DNA of 8,710 bases, from contig JBCCGE010000120.1 in NCBI GenBank assembly GCA_039029455.1, positions 1 to 8,710 of the forward strand. The letters run 5' to 3'. The stretch comes from JBCCGE01 sp039029455 (GTDB lineage Bacteria; Pseudomonadota; Gammaproteobacteria; Arenicellales; Poriferihabitantaceae). The notes under the pieces are model-generated. The model did not search any database, had not been told where the DNA came from, and was given only the letters and a program-made list of their open reading frames with translations. This document shows positions 1 to 5,706 of this stretch, piece by piece (the stretch's first letter is position 1; the number at the start of each line of letters is the position of its first letter). The translations under genes and the position numbers were made by a program.

Positions 1-372
1 GGAATCACCTCTCGTTCTTTGGAAGCAATCTTCTTTTCTGGTACCTTCAGAGGCCGGTCGCAGCATGACGCTCTCTGCACCATGTCGTCCGACCATGGGG
101 TATTGCAGGGTATCGCCTTTAAGCTGCACCTTAAACATATTACGGCGGGCATCTTCCATCGCTTTTTGAACAGCAATGGGTACTTCGCGCGCTTTTCCGC
201 GTCCCATACCGACCCGACCCTCACCGTCACCCACAACGGTTAATGCCGAGAAGCCAAAAATTCGACCGCCCTTAACAACCTTGGAAACGCGTCGAACGTT
301 AATCAACTGTTCCTGATAATTGTCTTTTCGAGCTGCATCTCTGTCGCGAGCTCTGTCTCTGGTATTTGCCAT
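1..372 (-). CDS. rpsE: 30S ribosomal protein S5, N-terminal part, running off the left edge and diverging from the family at the edge
   Basis: S5 is a small-subunit protein near the mRNA entry and decoding region, linked to translational accuracy and spectinomycin response. The start is the ATG at 372-370, giving MANTRDRARDRD, then the conserved VSKVVKGGRIFGFSALTVVGDG (residues 29-50), GKAREVP (59-65) and PASEGT (106-111). The stretch before KGGR is about eight residues longer than in E. coli and rich in alternating Arg and Asp. The next conserved family block, GIIAGGAMRAVLE, is absent: positions 39-1 read RKEDCFQRTRGDS in frame, with no stop. The genuine part is about two thirds of a normal S5 of roughly 166 residues. 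It follows rplR after 37 bases, the usual spc order. The upstream AGG is about 12 bases from the ATG, a poor ribosome site. The identity of the first 111 residues is certain; the last 13 codons are doubtful. Confidence 0.95.
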   Translation of the reverse strand, partial: MANTRDRARDRDAARKDNYQEQLINVRRVSKVVKGGRIFGFSALTVVGDGEGRVGMGRGKAREVPIAVQKAMEDARRNMFKVQLKGDTLQYPMVGRHGAESVMLRPASEGTRKEDCFQRTRGDS

Positions 373-409
373 TCGTGTGTTGCCTAAATACTCTTTAAAT
401 TATTGCGAT

Positions 410-766
410 CTAAAACTGCAAGCCGTTTTCACGTGCTGCATCTGCAAACGCCTTGACCCGACCGTGGTAGCGGAAACCGGACCGATCAAAAGCCACAGAT
501 TCCACACCCGCCGTTTTGGCTCGTTCAGCCAGCACTTTGCCAACCACGCTGGCTGCATCACAATTCCCCGTGCTTTTGGCTTCGCTTTTGACATCAGCGT
601 CAAGAGTTGAAGCTGATGCAAGAACTTTCTCACCTGTTAAATCAAACACCTGCGCGTAGAAATGTCGCGGTGTGCGATGAACGGATAATCGAAGCGTCTC
701 CAATCGCGAAATTTTGCCGCGACTTTTTCGTGCACGACGCAACCGAGATGATTTTTTGTCTTTCAT
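410..766 (-). CDS. rplR: 50S ribosomal protein L18
   Basis: L18 binds 5S rRNA together with L5 and L25 and anchors it in the central protuberance of the large subunit. The 118-residue product matches the usual length (117 in E. coli). It has the strongly basic N-terminal tail (residues 1-21, KDKKSSRLRRARKSRGK), the LRLSVHRTPRHFYAQVFD core at about 25-42, and the C-terminal signature FDRSGFRYHGRVKA at 93-106, with a final Phe as in the family. The ATG at 766-764 is the only start that keeps the basic tail. It lies 20 bases after the rplF stop, and the spacer holds a run of seven T's instead of a clear Shine-Dalgarno sequence, so translation may depend on coupling to rplF. rpsE follows 37 bases on. 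Confidence 0.98.
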   Translation of the reverse strand: MKDKKSSRLRRARKSRGKISRLETLRLSVHRTPRHFYAQVFDLTGEKVLASASTLDADVKSEAKSTGNCDAASVVGKVLAERAKTAGVESVAFDRSGFRYHGRVKAFADAARENGLQF

Positions 767-786
767 GATAAAAAAACCAATAACTA

Positions 787-1332
787 TTACTTTTTCTTTG
801 CCTGCTTGCGCATAACGTATTCGTCCGCATACCGTATTCCCTTACCTTTGTAGGGCTCGGGTGGACGGAATGCTCTGATTTCTGCAGCTACCTGACCCAG
901 GACCTGCTTATCCGCTGCACGCAGAACAATACTTGTCTGGGTTGGTGTTTCAGCAGTGACTCCCTCGGGGAGTTCATATTCAACCGGGTGGGAAAACCCA
1001 AGGCTCAAATTCAATTTCTTGCCCTGCGCCTGCGCACGGTATCCCACTCCAATGATGGTCAGATGCTTCTCAAACCCGGAGGTGACCCCTGTAATCAGGT
1101 TATTGACCATAGCCCGAGTGGTACCCGACATCGATCTGATGTGTTTACTGGCTTTTTCCTGATCGCCAGCAATACTCACCTGCAGCCGACCGTCTTCTTG
1201 AGACAGTCTGATTTCAGGACTCAGGGAAAAACTCAGTTCGCCTTTTGGGCCTTTGGCACTGACGATTCCATCGTCGATCTTGATATCGACACCGCTTGGT
1301 ATTTCGATGGGTGCCTTTGCAATTCGTGACAT
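787..1332 (-). CDS. rplF: 50S ribosomal protein L6
   Basis: L6 binds 23S rRNA near the sarcin-ricin loop and the factor-binding site of the large subunit. The 181-residue product (177 in E. coli) opens with MSRIAKAPIEIPSGV and has the family's two repeated domains, residues about 1-82 and 83-175. GFEKHLTIIGVGYRA (86-100) opens the second, and the L6 signature PPEPYKGKGIRY is at 157-168. The C-terminus is a basic KQAKKK tail. The start is the ATG at 1332-1330, which gives the canonical N-terminus. The 49-base spacer after rpsH is the longest in the window but shows no promoter or hairpin that I can support, and only a weak ribosome site (TAAG close to the ATG). rplR follows after 20 bases. Confidence 0.98.
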   Translation of the reverse strand: MSRIAKAPIEIPSGVDIKIDDGIVSAKGPKGELSFSLSPEIRLSQEDGRLQVSIAGDQEKASKHIRSMSGTTRAMVNNLITGVTSGFEKHLTIIGVGYRAQAQGKKLNLSLGFSHPVEYELPEGVTAETPTQTSIVLRAADKQVLGQVAAEIRAFRPPEPYKGKGIRYADEYVMRKQAKKK

Positions 1333-1381
1333 GACTTACGTACTCAGCAGTTTAGTTTGTCGGCTATCGAATAAATAAAAA

Positions 1382-1777
1382 TCAGAATACAGTGCAGATG
1401 ACTTCGCCACCCACACCCTCCGCTCGGGCGTTCTTATCAGTCATTATTCCCTTTGAGGTCGACACAAGCGCCACACCAAGGCCGCCGCGAACGCTCGGTA
1501 AATCACCCGACCCGGCGTACACACGACGACCGGGAGTGGATACCCTTTTAAGCTCCTCAATGACTGGCGAACCCTGAAAATACTTCAACTCGACTTCAAG
1601 GCTTCGACCGGCACCTTCACCCTCAACGGTATATCCTTTGATATAGCCTTCCTGTTTCAGCACTTCGGCAATAGAGGACTTGGTATTGGAACACGGCATG
1701 GCAACACTCATTTTTTGAGCCTGCAAGCCGTTACGAATCCGGGTCAGCATATCCGCGATGGGATCAGACATACTCAT
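1382..1777 (-). CDS. rpsH: 30S ribosomal protein S8
   Basis: S8 is a primary 16S rRNA binder of the central domain, and in E. coli it also represses the spc operon. The product has 131 residues (130 in E. coli). It starts MSMSDPIADMLTRIRNG, contains LKYFQG (64-69), and has the C-terminal RNA-binding motif STSKGIMTDKNAR at 106-118, ending GGEVICTVF. Two ATGs are possible, at 1777 and 1771. The first is chosen because it reproduces the MSM-DPIADM start of E. coli S8 and is preceded by GGAGAG at good spacing. It follows rpsN after 36 bases and precedes rplF by 49. Whether it represses this cluster cannot be read from the sequence. Confidence 0.98.
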   Translation of the reverse strand: MSMSDPIADMLTRIRNGLQAQKMSVAMPCSNTKSSIAEVLKQEGYIKGYTVEGEGAGRSLEVELKYFQGSPVIEELKRVSTPGRRVYAGSGDLPSVRGGLGVALVSTSKGIMTDKNARAEGVGGEVICTVF

Positions 1778-1784
1778 TTCTTAA

Positions 1785-1790
1785 CTCTCC
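1785..1790 (-). promoter_or_regulatory. Ribosome binding site of rpsH
   Basis: The minus strand reads GGAGAG seven bases upstream of the ATG at 1777, one of the best Shine-Dalgarno matches in the window. The spacing favours this ATG over the in-frame ATG two codons further in. Confidence 0.75.
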
Positions 1791-1813
1791 GCTTTATTCT
1801 GCTCTGCACTGGA

Positions 1814-2119
1814 CTACCAGCTTGACTTGACGACGCCGGGGGCTTCCCCGCGCATGATGACTTCACGCAACTTGTTTCGGCACAATCCGAATTTTCGGAA
1901 ATAGCCGTGCGGTCTGCCAGTGAGATTGCACCGATTGCGCTGTCTGACTTTAGCCGAGTCACGTGGCAGCTTCTGCAAATCCATAACAGCTTTCCACTGA
2001 TCCTCAGCACTTGTTTCTGGACTCGAAATTATCCGGGTCAGCTCGGCACGCCTGGCCTCATGTTTCTTCACCAGGCGGGTGCGCTTGGCTTCGCGTGCAA
2101 TCATCGATTTCTTTGCCAT
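1814..2119 (-). CDS. rpsN: 30S ribosomal protein S14, zinc-free type
   Basis: S14 sits in the head of the small subunit beside S3, S10 and S19. The 101-residue product is the long form typical of Gammaproteobacteria, the same length as in E. coli. Conserved points are MAKKSMIAREAKR at the start, LPRDSAKVRQRNRCNLTGRPHGYFRKFGLCRNKLRE at 51-86, and the final Trp of PGVVKSSW. Only two cysteines (64 and 80) remain where the short zinc-binding form has two CxxC pairs, so it should not bind zinc. The ATG at 2119-2117 comes four bases after the rplE stop (TAA, TTTT, ATG), with GAAGAG in the end of rplE as a possible ribosome site. This tight spacing suggests translational coupling to rplE. Confidence 0.98.
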   Translation of the reverse strand: MAKKSMIAREAKRTRLVKKHEARRAELTRIISSPETSAEDQWKAVMDLQKLPRDSAKVRQRNRCNLTGRPHGYFRKFGLCRNKLREVIMRGEAPGVVKSSW

Positions 2120-2123
2120 AAAA

Positions 2124-2663
2124 TTAGCTCTTCAACGGAAAATTAAAAGCGCGGAGCAATGCTTCCGCCTCTTCATTATTTTTTGCGGACGTTGTAATGC
2201 AAACATCCAGCCCACGCAGTGCATCCACATTGTCGTAATCAATCTCGGGAAACACGATTTGCTCTTTCAAACCAAAGGAATAATTCCCGCGTCCGTCAAA
2301 AGACTTGTTCGATAGGCCTCTGAAATCCCGGATTCGCGGAATCGCAATGCTAATCAGACGATCCAGAAACTCATACATCCGCTCACGGCGAAGCGTGACC
2401 TTGGAACCAATCGGCCAGCCCTCGCGGATCTTGAATGCCGCCTCTGATTTCTTCGCCTTCGTAACAACAGGCTTCTGTCCCGTTATTTTCTCCAGATCAC
2501 TGGCTGCGTTCTGAAGGACGTTTTTGTTCGCCACTGCTTCCCCAAGCCCCATATTCAAAGTGATCTTGGTAATTTTCGGAATCTCCATGGAACTCTTGTA
2601 TCCGAACTGCTTTTGCAGGCCTGGAGATATTTCCGATTTGTACAGTTCATGCAACCTAGTCAT
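2124..2663 (-). CDS. rplE: 50S ribosomal protein L5
   Basis: L5 carries 5S rRNA in the central protuberance and touches P-site tRNA and the small-subunit head. The 179-residue product equals the E. coli length. It starts MTRLHELYKSEISPGLQKQFGYKS and carries the conserved ITLNMGLGEAV (34-44), GQKPVVTKAKKSEAAFKIREG (62-82), the glycine-rich GRGNYSFGLKEQIVFPEIDYD (124-144), and GLDVCITTSAKNNEEA (151-166). The ATG at 2663-2661 gives the family N-terminus and has AGAGA upstream. It follows rplX after 45 bases; in E. coli this junction and the first rplE codons hold the S8 repressor site, but I could not recognise a matching fold here. rpsN starts four bases after its stop. Confidence 0.98.
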   Translation of the reverse strand: MTRLHELYKSEISPGLQKQFGYKSSMEIPKITKITLNMGLGEAVANKNVLQNAASDLEKITGQKPVVTKAKKSEAAFKIREGWPIGSKVTLRRERMYEFLDRLISIAIPRIRDFRGLSNKSFDGRGNYSFGLKEQIVFPEIDYDNVDALRGLDVCITTSAKNNEEAEALLRAFNFPLKS

Positions 2664-2708
2664 TGCTTAAATCTCTGTTTTTACTGTTAATCTGTATGTA
2701 CTGACCCG

Positions 2709-3029
2709 TCAGCCCAGGTCTATCACTTCACCGTTGGACTTGAAAAACCGCACCTTTCTGCCGTCGTCCAGAGTTTTAAATCCAACGCGCTCTCCTTTGT
2801 CACTTGCGGGGTTATACAGCGCAAGGTTTGACAAATGGATGGGCGCTTCTTTTTCGATAATGCCGCCGGTTTCACCGGTATTCGGATTGCCACGTACGTG
2901 CTTCTTGACCAGATTTACGTTATCTACAAGCGCTCGATCAGAATCCAGAACCTGGAGCACATTTCCACGTTTACCTTTGTCGCGACCGGCCAGAACGACA
3001 ACGTCGTCGCCTTTTTTGATTCTTTGCAT
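2709..3029 (-). CDS. rplX: 50S ribosomal protein L24
   Basis: L24 is an assembly initiator that binds the 5' part of 23S rRNA near the exit tunnel opening. The product has 106 residues (104 in E. coli). A KOW motif lies near residues 3-30 (IKKGDDVVVLAGRDKGKRG), followed by VDNVNLVKKHVRGNPNTGETGGIIEKEAPIHLSNLALYNP and the basic C-terminal GRKVRFFKSNGEVIDLG. The ATG at 3029-3027 gives MQRIKKGDD, and GTAGAG about seven bases upstream is a modest ribosome site. It lies 32 bases after rplN and 45 before rplE, the usual order of the spc block. Confidence 0.98.
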   Translation of the reverse strand: MQRIKKGDDVVVLAGRDKGKRGNVLQVLDSDRALVDNVNLVKKHVRGNPNTGETGGIIEKEAPIHLSNLALYNPASDKGERVGFKTLDDGRKVRFFKSNGEVIDLG

Positions 3030-3061
3030 CGTATCTCTACTCGATTTCTTTCTGTCTCTTG

Positions 3062-3430
3062 CTACAGGACTTCTGGCGCAAGCGAAATAATGCGCATAAA
3101 TTTTTCGTTTCTCAGTTCGCGCGTAACCGGACCAAATATTCGTGTCCCGATCGGCTGCTGGTTGGCATTGAGCAATACAGCAGAATTGCCATCAAAACGA
3201 ATCAGTGAGCCGTCAGGCCGCCGTACTCCACTCCTGGTGCGGACGATCACTGCATCGTAGACATCACCTTTTTTAACCCGGCTATTAGGCAGCGCCTCTT
3301 TCACCGTGATTTTTATAATGTCGCCAATTCCGGCATACCGCCTTTTCGAACCACCCAAAACCTTGATACACATAACGCGCTTGGCGCCACTGTTGTCAGC
3401 TACGGATAGCATGGATTGCATTTGGATCAT
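3062..3430 (-). CDS. rplN: 50S ribosomal protein L14
   Basis: L14 lies on the subunit interface of the large subunit, forming an intersubunit bridge with 16S rRNA next to L19, and is the binding platform for the RsfS silencing factor. The 122-residue product (123 in E. coli) starts MIQMQSMLSVADNSGAKRVMCIKVLGG and continues through GIGDIIKITVKEALPNSRVKKGDVYDAVIVRTR (34-66) and RRPDGSLIRFDGNSAVLLN (70-88), all diagnostic. There are ATGs at codons 1, 4 and 7; the first is chosen because MIQ is the family start and a TAGGG ribosome site sits seven bases ahead of it. In E. coli this gene opens a separate spc operon; here it starts only nine bases after rpsQ. Confidence 0.98.
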   Translation of the reverse strand: MIQMQSMLSVADNSGAKRVMCIKVLGGSKRRYAGIGDIIKITVKEALPNSRVKKGDVYDAVIVRTRSGVRRPDGSLIRFDGNSAVLLNANQQPIGTRIFGPVTRELRNEKFMRIISLAPEVL

Positions 3431-3437
3431 GATCTTG

Positions 3438-3442
3438 CCCTA
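3438..3442 (-). promoter_or_regulatory. Ribosome binding site of rplN, overlapping the rpsQ stop codon
   Basis: The minus strand reads TAGGG, where TAG is the stop codon of rpsQ and AGGG is the Shine-Dalgarno core, seven bases before the rplN ATG at 3430. Ribosomes finishing S17 therefore end on the site where L14 initiation is set up, which suggests coupled translation across the classical S10/spc border. Confidence 0.65.
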
Positions 3443-3724
3443 AACTGCCTTGCTGACGACCTCTACCAACCGCCAGCATTTTGATTTAGACATCGGCCGA
3501 CACGCTTCAATGGTGACTGTGTCGCCAGCGGCGCATTCGTTGTTCTCGTCATGCGCATGCAGTTTGGTCGATCGACGGATATATTTTTTGTAGAGTGGGT
3601 GCTTCACCTTGCGCTCCACCAGCACGGTGATGGTTTTATCCATCGCAGCACTCACTACGCTCCCCTGGATCGTACGGGCCTTGCTGCCAGCGGCAGCGGA
3701 ATTTTCGGTATCTGTACTGCTCAT
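3440..3724 (-). CDS. rpsQ: 30S ribosomal protein S17
   Basis: S17 is a primary 16S rRNA binding protein of the 5' domain with an OB fold. The product has 94 residues, about ten more than the E. coli protein (84), owing to a polar N-terminal extension MSSTDTENSAAAGSKA before the family start RTIQGSVVS. Diagnostic parts are KHPLYKKYIRRSTKLHAHDENNEC (41-64) and GDTVTIEACRPMSKSKCWRLVEVV (67-90). No later start codon would give a complete OB fold: the next Met is residue 28. The ATG overlaps the rpmC stop as ATGA, so translation is probably coupled. The stop TAG forms part of the ribosome site of rplN. Confidence 0.97.
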   Translation of the reverse strand: MSSTDTENSAAAGSKARTIQGSVVSAAMDKTITVLVERKVKHPLYKKYIRRSTKLHAHDENNECAAGDTVTIEACRPMSKSKCWRLVEVVSKAV

Positions 3725-3930
3725 GACTCTGACTTACTCTGTTCGGTCTTTTTCTCGGTAATCACGGTTTTGATGCGTGCAATGTCTTTACGAACCAGTC
3801 CGAACCTCGCTGGATTGGCAAGCTGCCCGGCACCCCGCTGCATACGCAGGTTAAACTCTTCCTCGCGGAGTCCGACCAGTTCTTTAGTCAACTCATCCAC
3901 GGTCTTGCTTCTTAGCTCTGACGCTTTCAT
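3721..3930 (-). CDS. rpmC: 50S ribosomal protein L29
   Basis: L29 is a small two-helix protein beside the exit tunnel, next to L23, where it helps form the docking area for nascent-chain factors. The 69-residue product (63 in E. coli) has the typical MKASELRSKTVDELTKELVGLREEEFNLRMQRGAGQLANPARFGLVRKDIARIKTVI order: helix one at about 3-35, a turn at GQLANPAR, helix two at about 40-60. A short KKTEQSKSES tail extends beyond the E. coli end. The ATG shares one base with the TAA of rplP (TAATG), and its own TGA overlaps the rpsQ ATG (ATGA). Both ends are thus set up for coupled translation. Confidence 0.97.
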   Translation of the reverse strand: MKASELRSKTVDELTKELVGLREEEFNLRMQRGAGQLANPARFGLVRKDIARIKTVITEKKTEQSKSES

Positions 3931-4343
3931 TAACCCACCTGCCGTCGTGCAAAATTGGTTTGTAAAGGCAGTTTGGCGCTTGCGAGACGAAATGCCTCAC
4001 GCGCAAGCTCCTCTGGTACACCTTCGATCTCATACAACATGGTTCCTGGCTGGATCAGCGCAACCCAGTATTCGGGATTACCTTTACCTTTTCCCATTCG
4101 AACCTCAAGGGGTTTCTTTGATATAGGCTTGTCCGGAAAAATTCGAATCCAGATTCGCCCACCACGTTTCACGTGCCGGGTAATAGCTCGACGACCGGCC
4201 TCGATCTGACGAGCGGTCAATCGACCACGGCTTGCGGACTGCAGTCCGAACTCACCGAAGCTGACACGATTTCCACGAGTAGCAAGTCCGCGATTGCGGC
4301 CCTTTTGCTGCTTGCGAAACTTTGTTCTTTTTGGCTGAAGCAT
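3930..4343 (-). CDS. rplP: 50S ribosomal protein L16
   Basis: L16 contacts the A-site tRNA elbow, 5S-proximal rRNA and the peptidyl transferase surroundings, and enters late in large-subunit assembly. The 137-residue product (136 in E. coli) has MLQPKRTKFRKQQKGRNRGLA at the start, GRLTARQIEAGRRAITRHVKRGGRIWIRIFPDKP (40-73), and KKPLEVRMGKGKGNPEYWVALIQPG (76-100). Arg82 in EVRMGKGKG aligns with E. coli Arg81, the residue hydroxylated by the RoxA/YcfD oxygenase, so the target is present; whether the enzyme exists in this organism is unknown. The start at 4343 is the canonical MLQPKRTK, with AGGTG about 11 bases ahead. rpsC ends 39 bases upstream and rpmC overlaps by one base. Confidence 0.98.
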   Translation of the reverse strand: MLQPKRTKFRKQQKGRNRGLATRGNRVSFGEFGLQSASRGRLTARQIEAGRRAITRHVKRGGRIWIRIFPDKPISKKPLEVRMGKGKGNPEYWVALIQPGTMLYEIEGVPEELAREAFRLASAKLPLQTNFARRQVG

Positions 4344-4382
4344 TCTTCAATACACCTGATATTAGGTTAGCTTACGACGCGA

Positions 4383-5060
4383 TCAAGCCGCCTCGGTACT
4401 GGTCTCGGCAACTTCCGGCTCTGGCTTTTCGTGCTCGAAAATCTCGCCTTTAAAAATCCAAACCTTTACGCCGATGATGCCGTAGGTGGTGTGCGCTTCA
4501 TGCACACCATAGTCAATATCGGCCCGAAGCGTGTGCAGAGGAACCCGGCCCTCTCGATACCATTCGGTTCGAGCAATCTCTGCACCGTTGAGTCGTCCTG
4601 ACAACATCACCTTAACGCCCTCAGCACCCAGACGCATGGAGTTTTGTACAGCACGCTTCATTGCACGGCGAAACATGATTCGCTTTTCCAGTTGCTGGCA
4701 AATGTTTTCAGCCACCAGCTTGGCGTCCAGTTCCGGTTTACGTATTTCTTCAACCGCAACCTGAACAGGGGCCCCGTTTAACTTGGTCAAAGCAGCCCTC
4801 AGTCGTTCTATGTCCTCACCTTTTTTCCCAATTACGATTCCGGGTCGCGCCGTAAAAATCGTAACATTCAGGTTTTGTGCAGGCCGATCAATAACAATTC
4901 TGCTGACGGCTGCGTTCGACAATCTCTTTGTAATGAACTGTCTGATCTTCAGATCACCGGCAAGTGTGTCCGCGTAATTCGCGCTGGATGCGTACCACTT
5001 GGTGTTGAACTCCTTGGTAATGCCAAGACGAATTCCTGTAGGATGTACTTTTTGACCCAT
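4383..5060 (-). CDS. rpsC: 30S ribosomal protein S3
   Basis: S3 lies at the mRNA entry tunnel in the small-subunit head and contributes to the ribosome's mRNA helicase activity. The product has 225 residues (233 in E. coli). MGQKVHPTGIRLGI opens the N-terminal domain, and a type II KH domain follows at about 39-110 with its GKKG loop at 78-81. RRAMKRAVQNSMRLGAEGVKVMLSGRLNGAEIARTEWYREGRVPLHTLRADIDYG (131-185) forms the C-terminal domain. Arg131, Arg132 and Lys135, the positions tied to helicase activity in E. coli, are all kept. The tail after residue 210 is acidic (EKPEPEVAETSTEAA). GGAGA stands seven bases before the ATG at 5060. The spacer after rplV is 24 bases. Confidence 0.98.
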   Translation of the reverse strand: MGQKVHPTGIRLGITKEFNTKWYASSANYADTLAGDLKIRQFITKRLSNAAVSRIVIDRPAQNLNVTIFTARPGIVIGKKGEDIERLRAALTKLNGAPVQVAVEEIRKPELDAKLVAENICQQLEKRIMFRRAMKRAVQNSMRLGAEGVKVMLSGRLNGAEIARTEWYREGRVPLHTLRADIDYGVHEAHTTYGIIGVKVWIFKGEIFEHEKPEPEVAETSTEAA

Positions 5061-5066
5061 TTTTAA

Positions 5067-5071
5067 TCTCC
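5067..5071 (-). promoter_or_regulatory. Ribosome binding site of rpsC
   Basis: The minus strand reads GGAGA six bases upstream of the rpsC ATG, a strong Shine-Dalgarno match inside the 24-base rplV–rpsC spacer. Confidence 0.75.
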
Positions 5072-5084
5072 GCTAATCTCTTGA

Positions 5085-5429
5085 TCAGACGTTTCTTGGT
5101 TCATCGCTTACGGCGAGGGTAATGTGACAGTTACGTTTAAGAATTCGCGTTCCGCGGCCTTTGGCCCGCGCGCGATAACGCTTTAACGTTGGAGCGACAT
5201 CAACCATAACCTGGCTAACCCATAACTCATCAATGTCCGCACCTTCGTTATGCTCTGCGTTTGCAATCGCAGAATCGAGAACCTTTTTCATCGGCACCGC
5301 GCCTTTCTTGTTACTGAAAGACAACAGTTCAAGCGCTTTTTCAACAGGCATAGACCGAATTTGGTCGGCAACCAGTCGACATTTCTGAGGGGACAATCGC
5401 ACGTATTTAGCTACTGATCTGACTTGCAT
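5085..5429 (-). CDS. rplV: 50S ribosomal protein L22
   Basis: L22 spans the wall of the nascent peptide tunnel, and its long beta hairpin forms part of the tunnel constriction where macrolides bind. The 114-residue product (110 in E. coli) starts MQVRSVAKYVRLSPQKCRLVADQIR and has NKKGAVPMKKVLDSAIANAEHNEGADIDEL (40-69). The hairpin KRYRARAKGRGTRILKRNCH is at 83-102, and I see no deletion in it of the kind known to give macrolide resistance. The start follows the rpsS stop by two bases (TAG, TC, ATG), with AAGG at the end of rpsS as ribosome site. rpsC follows after 24 bases. Confidence 0.98.
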   Translation of the reverse strand: MQVRSVAKYVRLSPQKCRLVADQIRSMPVEKALELLSFSNKKGAVPMKKVLDSAIANAEHNEGADIDELWVSQVMVDVAPTLKRYRARAKGRGTRILKRNCHITLAVSDEPRNV

Positions 5430-5431
5430 GA

Positions 5432-5704
5432 CTATTTCGCCTTTTTACCCGCTGTATGGCCACGATATGTCCGGGTCGGAGCAAACTCACCCAGCTTGTG
5501 GCCAACCATGTTTTCATTAATCAGAATTGGCATGTGCTGGCGACCGTTATGAACGGCAATTGTCAACCCAACGAATTCCGGCATGATCATCGAACGACGC
5601 GACCATGTTTTAATCGGCTTACGCGAGTTTTCTTCGCGAGCTTTTTCCACTTTTGACCATAAGTGATGATCAACAAAGGGACCTTTTTTAATTGAACGTG
5701 GCAT
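5432..5704 (-). CDS. rpsS: 30S ribosomal protein S19
   Basis: S19 sits at the top of the small-subunit head, pairs with S13 and contacts the large subunit and tRNA. The product has 90 residues (92 in E. coli), beginning MPRSIKKGPFVDHHLWSKVEKA. The S19 signature VHNGRQHMPILINENMVGHKLGEF is at 51-74, followed by APTRTYRGHTAGKKAK. The ATG at 5704-5702 lies two bases after the rplB stop (TAG, TC, ATG), the same arrangement found at its own junction with rplV. No strong Shine-Dalgarno precedes it, so re-initiation by ribosomes finishing rplB is likely. Confidence 0.98.
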   Translation of the reverse strand: MPRSIKKGPFVDHHLWSKVEKAREENSRKPIKTWSRRSMIMPEFVGLTIAVHNGRQHMPILINENMVGHKLGEFAPTRTYRGHTAGKKAK

Positions 5705-5706
5705 GA

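Noticed and set aside
40..372. A single-base frameshift as the cause of the S5 divergence
   Set aside because: None of the three minus-strand frames over positions 1-39 encodes anything like the expected GIIAGGAMRAVLE block.
2640..2720. Possible S8 repressor site at the rplX–rplE junction, as in E. coli
   Set aside because: The spacer has a short CTGAC/GTCAG palindrome at the rplX stop, but its loop is only two bases and I could not find the S8-binding helix features, so I do not claim a site.
3551..4126. 191-codon open frame on the plus strand opposite rpsQ, rpmC and rplP
   Set aside because: It crosses three certain genes on the other strand and shows no domain; it is a shadow frame.
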